Below, piece after piece: positions 8,733-17,614 of a DNA stretch of 64,000 nucleotides. Under the pieces are notes generated by a model. The model saw only the letters and a program-made list of their open reading frames with translations. It was not told the DNA's origin and searched no databases. Source of the stretch: an uncultured Caulobacterales bacterium (lineage in GTDB: Bacteria > Pseudomonadota > Alphaproteobacteria > Caulobacterales > Maricaulaceae); NCBI GenBank assembly GCA_938009235.1, contig CALLIK010000007.1:496001-560000 (forward strand). The letters are read 5' to 3'. The translations under genes were made by a program, and so were the position numbers. Each line of letters starts with the position of its first letter. Within the stretch, counting starts at the first letter, position 1.

Positions 8733-9500
8733 TTATAGACACCTATCATAACGGCTCGTGCGGATGACCTCTGCACGGGCCGTCAATGTATTGGCCCGCC
8801 CGTTTACAAATTGACTAGGTGGATCAAGACGCCATTTGTTTGGACTCGGTAGGACCGCCGCTAAGAGGGCGGCTTCATCCAAGGTTAGGTCTTTGGCGGG
8901 TTTACCAAACCGCGCTTGTGCCGCGGCTTCCGCGCCGAAAATGCCGTCGCCCCATTCTGCGACATTTAGATAAATTTCCATAGTCCGCCGCTTGCCCCAA
9001 ACTGTATTTGTGTAAAGGGCCAGCCACGCTTCGACGGCCTTGCGGGGATAACCGCCGCCATTCCACAAGAAGACATTCTTTGAGGTTTGTTGCGTAATCG
9101 TAGAGCCGCCGCGCTGTCGTCCGCCTTTAGCATTATTATCGAACGCTTGTTTTATCGCCGCAAAATCGACGCCGTGATGTTCGCAAAATCGCGAGTCTTC
9201 TCCGCCCATAATCGCGCGGGGCAGGTGTGGAGATATATCTTCCAGCCGCGTCCAGTCCTTGCGGATCGTTTCGCCAGAAGCTGCGCGCTGCATCATTAAG
9301 ACTGTACCCGGAACAGGCATAACCCGAAGCGAGATGGCGTAAAGGTGGACGATCAAGATGGTCCAAATGACACCCCATAACACACGATGGAAAATGCGTT
9401 TAATGACATGAGGCTTTGGTGTTTCACGTGGAACAGGTCCGTAAATATCGCCAGCTGCAAGCGATATCTCTGTCGTGGCTATTGTCTTAGTCTTAGTCAA
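8733..9500 (-). CDS. mtgA: Monofunctional biosynthetic peptidoglycan transglycosylase
   Basis: A GT51 family enzyme that polymerises lipid II into glycan strands at the periplasmic face of the inner membrane. Motif 1 with the catalytic glutamate is EDSRFCEHHGVDF and motif 2 is RGGSTITQQTSKNVFLW. There is no transpeptidase domain, as expected for MtgA. A single membrane anchor (VLWGVIWTILIVHLYAISL) lies near residue 45. The frame stays open far into the upstream gene, but TTG at 9500 is the best start: it overlaps the ppk2 stop by eight bases and has GAGGG eight bases upstream. That gives 255 residues, close to the family norm. Confidence 0.93.
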   Translation of the reverse strand: MTKTKTIATTEISLAAGDIYGPVPRETPKPHVIKRIFHRVLWGVIWTILIVHLYAISLRVMPVPGTVLMMQRAASGETIRKDWTRLEDISPHLPRAIMGGEDSRFCEHHGVDFAAIKQAFDNNAKGGRQRGGSTITQQTSKNVFLWNGGGYPRKAVEAWLALYTNTVWGKRRTMEIYLNVAEWGDGIFGAEAAAQARFGKPAKDLTLDEAALLAAVLPSPNKWRLDPPSQFVNGRANTLTARAEVIRTSRYDRCL

Positions 9501-10293
9501 TGTTGAAACCCTCTGGCCTGTAGCCTGGGTCAGGATATTGAGGGTCCATGGTTTCCAATGTCTCGCGCACGATATCAGAGATGATTGCGCCACGTGTCTT
9601 GCGGGAATCCGATGGAATAATGTGCCACGGCGCATGATCTGTTGAGGTCCGCTGCACCATAGTTTCATAAGCGTTCATGAAGTCTGGCCACAGCGCACGA
9701 TCATCCAGATCTCCTGGATTGAACTTCCACCGCTTCTCTGGATTGATAAGGCGGTCACGCAACCGTTCGCCTTGTGTTTCTGGACTAATGTGAAGCATGA
9801 ACTTCAGGACCGTGGTTCCAGTCTCAACCATTAATCTTTCGAAGTCGTTGATCTGCTCATAACGCTGCTCAATGGTTGCGGGGCTGGCGTATTGCTTTAC
9901 TTTGACGACTAACACGTCCTCATAATGACTGCGGTTAAAGACTGTAATCTGTCCTTTGCTCGGCATAACATTATGAACGCGCCACAAATAGTCATGCGCA
10001 AGTTCAGTCTTTGTTGGCGCTTTGAAACTGGCGACTTTCACATTTAGTGGTGGCGTTCGGTGGAAAATGGCGGAGGTTGTCCCGTCCTTACCAGATGTAT
10101 CCATGCCTTGCAGAACGATCAAAAGCTTACGGTCGGCTTCCCCATAAAGACGATGGGATAGGGCGGCTATGGCTTTGGCATTGTCTTTAATAGCGGTCTT
10201 TGCTGCAGCCTTATCAGCATAGATGTCGACTCGAGTTGGACAGTCAGCAAGTTTGAAATCAGGGCCTGACGTGGCGAGATAAGGTGAGGTCAT
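9493..10293 (-). CDS. ppk2: Polyphosphate kinase 2 family protein
   Basis: A 266-residue PPK2-family enzyme, which transfers phosphate between inorganic polyphosphate and nucleotides. The Walker A-like loop is QGMDTSGKDGTTSAIF and the Walker B-like segment is FNRSHYEDVLV; the lid region is around LRDRLINPEKRWKFNPGDLDDR. Length and the RSHYED form fit the short single-domain enzymes that phosphorylate nucleoside mono- and diphosphates, but the subclass is not certain. It is the upstream gene of a two-gene unit; the next gene, mtgA, overlaps it. No mechanistic link between the two is evident. Confidence 0.9.
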   Translation of the reverse strand: MTSPYLATSGPDFKLADCPTRVDIYADKAAAKTAIKDNAKAIAALSHRLYGEADRKLLIVLQGMDTSGKDGTTSAIFHRTPPLNVKVASFKAPTKTELAHDYLWRVHNVMPSKGQITVFNRSHYEDVLVVKVKQYASPATIEQRYEQINDFERLMVETGTTVLKFMLHISPETQGERLRDRLINPEKRWKFNPGDLDDRALWPDFMNAYETMVQRTSTDHAPWHIIPSDSRKTRGAIISDIVRETLETMDPQYPDPGYRPEGFNID

Positions 10294-10394
10294 AAAAACC
10301 CTGTCAGAAAAATTGAAGTGAGGACGTTCTACTCTCTATCAAATGTGGCAAAAGATACCGCACGAAAAATTCATTTGAACTCACTGATGAAAAC

Positions 10395-11054
10395 ATGCGT
10401 AGTAGCAGGATGATACATAATTACACACGTTTCGTCGCGAGCTCTATCGCTGTCCTGGGTCTAGCCTTTGGGGGATGTTCAAATGCGAATTCATCTGAAA
10501 ACCAGACGTCGTCGGCAGAAAAAATCACACAATTAGCGGCTCCTGCAAATACGGGTGATAATCAATGGGACGTAGTAGCTGATACGTCGTATATTCGTTT
10601 CTCTGCGGAACAAGAGGGTGTTGCTTTTTCTGGAGAGTTTAAAGAGTTCTCGAGCACCATCGATTTTGACCCAGTGTCTCCTGAAACAGGTTCAGTCGAA
10701 ATAACAATCCCACTTAGCAGTGTGGACGCAGGTTCCAAAGACCGCAATTCAACGCTTCCGGGCAAGGTCTGGTTCTCAACAAAGAGTTTCCCAACAGCGG
10801 TTTTCACATCGGATAATATTACGCGTGAGGGCGAAGACTATCTCGCAAAAGGCACTTTGACCTTGAAGGGCGCAGCCGTCCCTGTGGCTTTGTCCTTCAC
10901 TTTGAAAATTGATGGCAACCAAGCCGTCATGATTGGAAAATCTGATATTGACAGAACGGATTGGGGTGTAGGTGCGGCTCCATGGGACACTGATGAGTGG
11001 GTCTCTAAGAGTGTGACATTAGATGTGAAGGTGACGGCAAACCGCGTCCTTTAA
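10395..11054 (+). CDS. YceI-family lipoprotein
   Basis: A 219-residue protein with a type II signal peptide and lipobox LAFGGC (cysteine near residue 28), then a short S/N-rich linker and a YceI domain. YceI proteins are lipocalin-like barrels that bind polyisoprenoids. Diagnostic parts are WDVVADTSYIRFSAEQ at the domain start, VSPETGSVEITIPLSSVD, and FPTAVFTSDNI. The start may be ATG 10395 or ATG 10410; neither has a strong ribosome binding site. A lipidated periplasmic role in isoprenoid binding or envelope stress is inferred from the family. Confidence 0.9.
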   Translation: MRSSRMIHNYTRFVASSIAVLGLAFGGCSNANSSENQTSSAEKITQLAAPANTGDNQWDVVADTSYIRFSAEQEGVAFSGEFKEFSSTIDFDPVSPETGSVEITIPLSSVDAGSKDRNSTLPGKVWFSTKSFPTAVFTSDNITREGEDYLAKGTLTLKGAAVPVALSFTLKIDGNQAVMIGKSDIDRTDWGVGAAPWDTDEWVSKSVTLDVKVTANRVL

Positions 11055-11302
11055 ATTGATATTTTGGTAACTTTGTAGGTTTGGACACTATCAAATGAGT
11101 GATGTTAAGTGTGAAATTGTTGGTAAAATTCGTATTTCACTGACGCGTAACATAGTCTTCGCTCAATGATATGAATGCATGATATTTAGATGCGGTTTGC
11201 AACGTAAAATTAAAACATAAATCTTAAGTTGTTGTAAACTTAACCATTTGTTAGTCATGTTCATTTCCTAAAAAATAAACCTTTATTTATATTAATTTGC
11301 GC

Positions 11303-13039
11303 ATGAAACATGTGCGCAAAAATTTCTTATCTAACGAATCTGGTCAAATAGGTGTAATTTTTGCCTTATCAGTATTGCCGCTTTTGGCGCTAACTTCAGC
11401 CGCTGTTGATTATTCTAAAATCACCAATGAACGCAATCAAATTTCTAATGCTTTGGACGCAGCAGTCTTGGCCGCAGCAAATAATAATGCAATCACACTC
11501 GATGCAAAAGACGAATATGCTGCGACACATTTTAACGCCAATTACGATGGTGGGCTTCAGCTAGCGCTTTCGTCATCCGTCACATCGGACTCAGTACGGT
11601 TAGTGGCGCGTGGTACACATCAAATGACATTTGGTAGTATTGTTGGAATTGGAGACGTTCCGGTCGAAGATTCTAGCGCGGCGTCTTTGTCGAGTAATAA
11701 TACGATTTGTGTCTTGGCGTTGTCAGAGGATGCACCCAATTCCATAGCTTATGATTCAGATCTTGAATTTAAGGCGACCAATTGTTCGGTTCATTCTAAT
11801 TCAACATCAGCGTCAGCCATTAACGCTGAGTTGAATATTCACAAACCAATTGCAAAGTCTTTCTGCGCAGTTGGCGGGGTGACTGGCGAAGTTGAACCAC
11901 ATTCTAAAGGTGAATGTAGGTCGGTAGCGGACCCCTATGAAAACGTTGTAGGGGCAACTATTGAGACTTGTAAGAGTGAGTTTTCGCTACACGACATGAA
12001 CGACGAGACCGTAAACGACGCCGGCAACGGATCAAGTGAAGACGTGTCTTTACCAGATCAAAACCCAGTAAAAATGGGGTCGCTGATCTATCAGCTAAGG
12101 GAACTCTATGACCTCCAGGGGTTAGGCACTTGGAGGGGACCGAATAATGGAACCCGGGCGGCGATTAAGGCAGTTCAAGAACTTTCTGGCGATGATATGC
12201 GTCAACTGCTCAGGGCATATGATTCTTATGGTGAAAATTTGAACTGTAGAGATAATCCACTCCCTGCATGTTATGGGTTTAATAACCCCTTCCTAAATAC
12301 AGACCCAGATTTGATACCAACGAAGAGTATGGTCGCAGATATTTTCAATATATCATATGGCGATTTGATTCCGCCGCCAGAAGATGTACCTGACATGGTG
12401 CTGGATGGCCACGTCGAGCTGATTGATGGGCGGTTCTACAGTCGTAACAATGCAGACAATCAACTTGTTCCGGTCTCGGCTAATGCGACTGGTGGCGGAA
12501 TTGTTCTGACACCTGGAACCTATTGCGGTGGCTTAACAATCGACGGTATAAGTGTCCGCTTTAAAACTGGGGATTATGTTTTTAAGGATGGGCCTTTGAC
12601 TTTCTTGAACAATAGTCAGGCTACGGCCAATCTCGTAACCTTCGGTTTTACTGGTATTGGCGCAACATTGAACGTGGAGGGTGGTTCGAATTTAACCATC
12701 AAAGCCAGAACAACTGGTCCACGAAAAGGTTTGGCCTTTATGCAAATTGTAGACCGTGACTCCGCAGGAAATCGTACCCCCACACCAGGTGTGAACCGTA
12801 TTGCAGGTGGCGGAAGTGTGTCTATGTCTGGGACGGCTTATTTTCCAGAACAGTCTCTGCTGATTTCAGGGGAAGATTCGAGTATTGGATCAAATTCAAG
12901 TGCGGTTGGACTGATTGCGAATACACTCGAATTTCGTGGTAATCGTGGCTCACGCGTTGAACTTGACGTTGATCATGTCAAAGCAGGAATTCCGCCAATT
13001 GAACCTCGGGCCGATGATGGCGTGAGGTTAATTGAATAA
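11303..13039 (+). CDS. TadG-like pilus assembly protein with pseudopilin-type N-terminus
   Basis: A protein of about 578 residues. The N-terminus (NESGQIGVIFALSVLPLLAL followed by AVDYSKITNERNQISNALDA) is the TadE/TadG-like N-terminal segment that anchors Flp-pilus-related proteins in the inner membrane. The rest is expected to be periplasmic. There is no obvious von Willebrand A domain. Residues ~390-550 are rich in G, T, V and N and resemble a beta-helical or beta-solenoid fold (inference). ATG 11303 is preferred to TTG 11297 though no good ribosome binding site is seen. No tadA, tadB, tadC, rcpA or flp gene lies nearby, so this is an orphan. A ~240-bp A+T-rich stretch upstream should hold its promoter. 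Confidence 0.75.
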   Translation: MKHVRKNFLSNESGQIGVIFALSVLPLLALTSAAVDYSKITNERNQISNALDAAVLAAANNNAITLDAKDEYAATHFNANYDGGLQLALSSSVTSDSVRLVARGTHQMTFGSIVGIGDVPVEDSSAASLSSNNTICVLALSEDAPNSIAYDSDLEFKATNCSVHSNSTSASAINAELNIHKPIAKSFCAVGGVTGEVEPHSKGECRSVADPYENVVGATIETCKSEFSLHDMNDETVNDAGNGSSEDVSLPDQNPVKMGSLIYQLRELYDLQGLGTWRGPNNGTRAAIKAVQELSGDDMRQLLRAYDSYGENLNCRDNPLPACYGFNNPFLNTDPDLIPTKSMVADIFNISYGDLIPPPEDVPDMVLDGHVELIDGRFYSRNNADNQLVPVSANATGGGIVLTPGTYCGGLTIDGISVRFKTGDYVFKDGPLTFLNNSQATANLVTFGFTGIGATLNVEGGSNLTIKARTTGPRKGLAFMQIVDRDSAGNRTPTPGVNRIAGGGSVSMSGTAYFPEQSLLISGEDSSIGSNSSAVGLIANTLEFRGNRGSRVELDVDHVKAGIPPIEPRADDGVRLIE

Positions 13040-13048
13040 GCTTTAGAC

Positions 13049-13675
13049 TTAACGTTTGTGATCTGGAGCCGCTGCTAAAATTTCTGACATGCGTTCGATA
13101 TAGCGGTTACGAGCGTCTTTAGAAGATCCGTCAAAATGCATTCGGATATAGAGAGTCGCGCTTGCGACTAATATTCTGGCGTCGGAGCGATCCGTGACGG
13201 CGTCTTTCATTCGTGATTTTAACATATCCAGCATCAAATTTTCAAATGATTGATACCGGTCTCTGATAGGCGAAAATGCGACGCTCCAACATAAGCCTAC
13301 CTTCATTAGGTTGGGTTGGGTTTCGCATAAATAATTCAAAGCCAGAGCCCATAGTCGAGTTATCTCTGCAGGTTCTATATTACTATTATCGGGTACGCAC
13401 TCTATGAGATCAATAAGGGTTGTCTGAACTCGGTCCAGAACCGCATTTACCAAAGCATCACGTGTTGGGAAGTATTTGAAAACAGTAGGGGTTGAGACGC
13501 CTGCGCGTAAGGCTACATCTGCATGAACGGCTCTTTCTATACCGGCCTCTGCAAAGGCTGAAAAAGCATGTTCGAGCAATTGCTCACGTCTGGCATCAGG
13601 ATCTAACCGACGCCGAGCCAGGATTACAGGCGTTACGCTTGCGGTAGTGTCTATTTTTTTTTCGGGCTTGACCAT
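13049..13675 (-). CDS. TetR/AcrR family transcriptional regulator
   Basis: A 208-residue one-component regulator. The helix-turn-helix lies near residues 30-75: RREQLLEHAFSAFAEAGIER, then VALRAGVSTPTVFKYFPTRDAL, which matches the TetR pattern including the x-F-K-Y-F-x-T/S-K/R-D-x-L end. The C-terminal ligand domain is not recognisable. It converges on the TadG-like gene with a ten-base gap and has 354 bp upstream with an 8-bp palindrome (CACATGTG, 13759-13766) that could be part of an operator. The target is unknown; no efflux gene is adjacent. Confidence 0.9.
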   Translation of the reverse strand: MVKPEKKIDTTASVTPVILARRRLDPDARREQLLEHAFSAFAEAGIERAVHADVALRAGVSTPTVFKYFPTRDALVNAVLDRVQTTLIDLIECVPDNSNIEPAEITRLWALALNYLCETQPNLMKVGLCWSVAFSPIRDRYQSFENLMLDMLKSRMKDAVTDRSDARILVASATLYIRMHFDGSSKDARNRYIERMSEILAAAPDHKR

Positions 13676-14029
13676 TAATTTTTATGTGTGGTCTGATCAT
13701 GTGAATTTCAAGGGATGAGAGATGATTAACAAAACTAACATTGATAGTGATGTCTCAACACATGTGATCTTAAATATGACTTTATAGCCGCACGTCCTGA
13801 GCATAGCAGGAATTGCAACACGCTCGTTACAAACCTGATTACCTTTAATCTTGCACGGTATTCTGATCATCATGCGCATCCATCGCGTCATTATCAAAAC
13901 TTAGCGGTTTTAAAAGATGCGCCGCAGCTACCTTATGGTTATGCCGCATTGTTCACTATGGCATATTTCCCATCTTTGTTTCGACGGAGATATGTCCCGT
14001 ATTATCACACAGAAAAAAATGAAGGCAGA
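13676..14029. other. Intergenic stretch upstream of the TetR gene
   Basis: 354 bp without a convincing gene. A 66-codon open frame on the minus strand (13697-13897) has a composition unlike a protein (MIMTRWMRMMIRIPC start) and no ribosome binding site. The stretch contains the palindrome CACATGTG at 13759-13766. It probably holds the tetR promoter. Confidence 0.5.
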
Positions 14030-15844
14030 TTAGCTTTCTGTAGATTCCCGAAGGTCTTCTAACTCCAACCATTCATCTTCTAACCCAGCGATAGCGAGTT
14101 GAGCTTCAACTAAGGCGTCAGATTTGAACATGAAGAGATCAACGTCTTTTTCGTAAAGATCAGGGTCAGCTAGGGCTGTATTCAACGTTTCGATTTTGGC
14201 TTCCAAGGCCGCCATTTCCTTAGGCAAAGATTCTAAACGGAATTTATGTTTATAGGACAGCTTATTTCCACCAGAACTCGTGTCTACGGCGGCCGTTTTT
14301 GATTTAGATTTTCCGCCTTTTTGTGTAGCCTTTTCCGCTTTCCGAGATTGAACGCCAACCCCGCGTTGCGCAACCATGTCAGAGTATCCACCCGCATAGA
14401 GCTGCCAATGTCCGTGACCTTCATAGGCCAAAGTCCGCGTGACAGTGCGGTCTAGAAAGTCCCTATCATGCGAGACAACAATTACAGTGCCTGAATAATC
14501 AGCGACGATCTCTTGTAAGAGATCCAATGTCTCTAGGTCCAAATCATTCGTAGGCTCATCGAGGACTAATAGGTTTGACGGCAAACGTAATCCGCGCGCT
14601 AATTGTAGGCGTCCGCGTTCGCCACCTGAAAGACGATGAACAGGTGTACGTTTTTGCTCAGGCGCGAAGAGAAAATCCTTCATATAACCAATAACATTTC
14701 GCGGCTGATCATTCACGATCACACTATCGCCGCCGCCATCCGTCAACGCGTCAGCCAAGGTCCAATCTGGATCAAGCGTTTCGCGATTTTGATCAATTAC
14801 AAGCGCATCGAGGTTCATACCCAATTCAACTTTACCAGAGTCAGCTTCAAGCGAGCCCATGATGAGTTTCAACAATGTTGTCTTACCCGAGCCATTGGGT
14901 CCAACGACACCAATGCGATCGCCGCGACCAATCCGCAGCGTTACATTATCAATGACGGTACGGCCGTCGAAAGCTTTGGAAACTTCTGTTAATTTAGCAA
15001 CTTGTTTGCCTGATGTGCGGCCTTCAGTAACAGTGACGTCAGCCAAGCCTTGTACTTTTTTCGCGGACTTCAATTCTTGCTTGAGGTTACCGAGGTCTTT
15101 GAGACGTTTGACATTACGCTTGCGTCTTCCTGAAACCCCATGAACGACCCAATGTTGTTCACGCACAATTTGGCGTGCCAATTTATGTCGGTCCAATTCT
15201 TCCTGCTCTAGAAATTCATCGCGCCAATCTTCGAAATGCGCGAAGCCTTTATCGAGCAGACGTGTTTCCCCGCGATCCATCCAGAGCGTTTTACGGGAGA
15301 GGGATTCCAGAAAGCGTCTATCATGAGAAATCAAAACAAGCGCGGCATTCATCGAAGACAGCTCGCCCTCTAGCCATTCAATAACGGGTAAGTCCAAATG
15401 GTTCGTCGGCTCATCTAGCATCAAAATATCTGGTTCAGGTGCGAGTGTTCGCACCAAAGCTGCGCGGCGGCGTTCACCACCTGACATCGTTGCAGGATTT
15501 TCCGTGCCATCCAATCCTAATGCGTCGAGCAAATAAGGAATACGAAAGGCATCATCCGCGCCGACGAGGCCATCGCGTACATACGCATTCACATCATCAT
15601 AGGCCGATAGATCAGGGTCTTGAGGGAGGTAGCGCCAACTTGTGCCGGGTTTAATAAACCGCTCGCCGCCATCTTCTTCGACTATGCCTGCTGCGATTTT
15701 CAGCAATGTAGATTTACCAGACCCGTTCCGTCCCACAAGACAGATGCGATCCCGCGCATGGACTGTTAAGTCTGCACGTTCCAACAACGGTGTGGACCCG
15801 AAGGTGAGGGAAATATCTTTGAGTGTGAGTAAAGGTGGAGCCAT
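14030..15844 (-). CDS. uup: ABC-F family ATPase, Uup type
   Basis: A 604-residue soluble protein with two ABC ATPase domains and no membrane domain, the ABC-F layout. Domain 1 has Walker A GRNGSGKST, signature MSGGERRRAAL and Walker B DILMLDEPTNHLDL. Domain 2 has GPNGSGKTT, LSGGERGRLQL and NLLVLDEPTNDLDL. The linker contains VSGRRKRNVKRLKDLG, typical of Uup, and the last ~70 residues form a charged coiled coil (KEMAALEAKIETLNTALAD). ABC-F proteins act on the ribosome or in DNA-related processes; Uup of E. coli binds branched DNA and influences ribosome function. It stands alone and is divergent from murI. Confidence 0.92.
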   Translation of the reverse strand: MAPPLLTLKDISLTFGSTPLLERADLTVHARDRICLVGRNGSGKSTLLKIAAGIVEEDGGERFIKPGTSWRYLPQDPDLSAYDDVNAYVRDGLVGADDAFRIPYLLDALGLDGTENPATMSGGERRRAALVRTLAPEPDILMLDEPTNHLDLPVIEWLEGELSSMNAALVLISHDRRFLESLSRKTLWMDRGETRLLDKGFAHFEDWRDEFLEQEELDRHKLARQIVREQHWVVHGVSGRRKRNVKRLKDLGNLKQELKSAKKVQGLADVTVTEGRTSGKQVAKLTEVSKAFDGRTVIDNVTLRIGRGDRIGVVGPNGSGKTTLLKLIMGSLEADSGKVELGMNLDALVIDQNRETLDPDWTLADALTDGGGDSVIVNDQPRNVIGYMKDFLFAPEQKRTPVHRLSGGERGRLQLARGLRLPSNLLVLDEPTNDLDLETLDLLQEIVADYSGTVIVVSHDRDFLDRTVTRTLAYEGHGHWQLYAGGYSDMVAQRGVGVQSRKAEKATQKGGKSKSKTAAVDTSSGGNKLSYKHKFRLESLPKEMAALEAKIETLNTALADPDLYEKDVDLFMFKSDALVEAQLAIAGLEDEWLELEDLRESTES

Positions 15845-15977
15845 GAGCGCGCAGATAGGGGAGGCCCGTCAATAAGGGAACCAAAATTCCCAGAAAATGA
15901 GGTGATAATGCGGAAGATCACACCTTCGCCCTATTCCCTTCATACTTTCCTCACTCTGAGTTGGCAGAAGCTGACAC

Positions 15978-16784
15978 ATGTCCCTTTCTGGCCATCATAT
16001 TCTAGTCTTTGATTCTGGCGTCGGCGGTCTGTCTGTTGTCTCTGAAATTCGTGCGCGCCAACCCAATGCCTTTTTGTCCTATGTCGCGGACGATATCTTC
16101 CGTCCCTATGGGAACAAAACGGAGGCTCAATTGCAGTCACGCTTGCCGGGCTTGCTCGCAACATGTGTCAAAATGTTAGACCCAGCTGCCGTAGTTATCG
16201 CGTGTAATACAGCCTCGACTACGGCGCTGCCACCTATCCGCGCGCAGCTCAACATCCCAGTCATTGGCGTTGTGCCTGCGATTAAACCTGCAGCCGAGAA
16301 ATCTCTGACCAATGCGATTGGAGTTTTAGGCACGCCAGGCACTGTGCGTCGCGCCTATGTGGATAGCTTGATCGCGGATTTCGCCTCTGAGTGTCACGTC
16401 CTCTTGCAAGGCTCGACGCGACTCGTGGCCGAAGCTGAAAAGAAACTCGCGGGTGAAGGCGTAGATATGCGTGTTATACGCGAAGAAATCGCGCCTCTGT
16501 TTGCGGGACGTATAGGGGCAGATGTAGACGCAGTTGTGTTGGCCTGTACGCATTTCCCGCTTTTGCGCGACGAGTTGCAGGCAAGTGTCACTCAAACCGT
16601 CAAATGGATTGATAGCGGAGCGGCCATTGCACGGCGTTTGGATGATGTACTCTCTGATATCCCAAAACGCATTTTACCGACACATGAGCAGACCGCGTTT
16701 TTGATCGGGCCAGAAACAGATGCTATTCGCGCCAAAGCTTTCTCGAATTACGGTTTCATGCGGACAGTCGGCTTACAGCCTTAG
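15978..16784 (+). CDS. murI: Glutamate racemase
   Basis: A cytoplasmic cofactor-independent racemase supplying D-glutamate for peptidoglycan. Both catalytic cysteines are present: C76 in ACNTAST and C190 in LACTHFPLL. The N-terminus carries VFDSGVGGLSVVSEI with the catalytic aspartate region, and YVADDIFRPYGNKT replaces the more usual YxGDxxxxPYGxK. Length (268 residues) is normal. It is divergent from uup and converges with the DedA-like gene. Assignment is secure. Confidence 0.96.
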   Translation: MSLSGHHILVFDSGVGGLSVVSEIRARQPNAFLSYVADDIFRPYGNKTEAQLQSRLPGLLATCVKMLDPAAVVIACNTASTTALPPIRAQLNIPVIGVVPAIKPAAEKSLTNAIGVLGTPGTVRRAYVDSLIADFASECHVLLQGSTRLVAEAEKKLAGEGVDMRVIREEIAPLFAGRIGADVDAVVLACTHFPLLRDELQASVTQTVKWIDSGAAIARRLDDVLSDIPKRILPTHEQTAFLIGPETDAIRAKAFSNYGFMRTVGLQP

Positions 16785-16808
16785 CTGCGTCTAATGCTGT
16801 AGTCTCAG

Positions 16809-17414
16809 CTAGTGAGGGAACAAAGCTTTCACACCGAAATACATAGCCAGTAGGACCGCAAAGAGTCCGACCGTGAAAATTGCAAAATGGTCTTTCATCC
16901 AACGTTCGGCTGTTTCGCCCAAAACACGGACAATACCTGCGACCACTAAAAACCTTAGCGTTCGAGAGAGTGTGCTGGCGGCGACAAAAACGCCAAAGCT
17001 GACAGGGACTGCGCCGCTCATGATAGTGATGACCTTATAAGGGAAGGGTGTGAAGCCTGCACCAAACACCCATAGTCCGCCATGTTCAGCTATACTTGCG
17101 CGAAAACTATCCATGCTCTCCAGTTTACCAAGGCGTTCAAGCAAGGGACCCGCGATGGTTTCGAAGAACAACATGCCCAGCATATATCCAAAAATACCGC
17201 CGAGCACTGAAAAGAAGCTACAGAGTAAAGCTAAGCGCCACCATCTTTCTGGACGCGCTTGCACCATAGGCATGAGCATCAGGTCGACTGGGATTGGAAA
17301 GAAAGAACTTTCTGCAAAGGACAGGGCGCAAATGATCGGTGTTGCGCGTTTATGCCCTGCCGCACGCTTCGCGCCCTCGTACCAGCTCTCTAAAAATGCA
17401 AGTTTACCCTTCAT
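16809..17414 (-). CDS. DedA/VTT-domain membrane protein, YqaA type
   Basis: A 201-residue membrane protein of the VTT (DedA/SNARE-associated) superfamily. The conserved parts are AESSFFPIPVDLMLMPM early on, GGIFGYMLGMLFFE with the glycine-rich helix, and GFTPFPYKVITIMSGAV with the family F-x-R/P-x-x-P-x-x-x-K-x-x-x-x-x-A/G pattern. Such proteins act in lipid or cation homeostasis across the inner membrane; several DedA relatives flip undecaprenyl phosphate, but this subfamily is uncharacterised. ATG 17414 is chosen over the longer frame because AGAGAT lies just upstream and the family starts near here. It converges on murI. Confidence 0.88.
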   Translation of the reverse strand: MKGKLAFLESWYEGAKRAAGHKRATPIICALSFAESSFFPIPVDLMLMPMVQARPERWWRLALLCSFFSVLGGIFGYMLGMLFFETIAGPLLERLGKLESMDSFRASIAEHGGLWVFGAGFTPFPYKVITIMSGAVPVSFGVFVAASTLSRTLRFLVVAGIVRVLGETAERWMKDHFAIFTVGLFAVLLAMYFGVKALFPH

Positions 17415-17530
17415 ATGATCTCTATACCTACGGTAGGTTAAGGGCAGATTTATGGCTAAAACGGTTGACGCATGAATTTTGATGCATAGAAGGCTGCTCA
17501 CACCTCATCACGATGAGGATCAGATGGAAT

Positions 17531-17614
17531 GCGGGCGTGGCGGAATTGGTAGACGCGCGGGATTCAAAATCCCGTTCCTTTGGAGTGTCGGTTCGATTCC
17601 GACCGCCCGTACCA
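17531..17614 (+). tRNA. tRNA-Leu (anticodon CAA)
   Basis: The cloverleaf can be drawn by eye. The acceptor arm is GCGGGCG with CGCCCGT, the D arm contains GGAATTGGTAGAC, and the anticodon stem CGGGA/TCCCG encloses loop TTCAAAA with anticodon CAA. An extended variable arm, as in class II tRNAs, is followed by T arm GTCGG-TTCGATT-CCGAC. The discriminator is A and CCA is encoded. It reads UUG codons. Confidence 0.96.

Noticed and set aside
13697-13897. 66-codon minus-strand frame upstream of the TetR gene
   Set aside because: Unusual composition (many Met, Ile, Arg), no ribosome binding site and no family.
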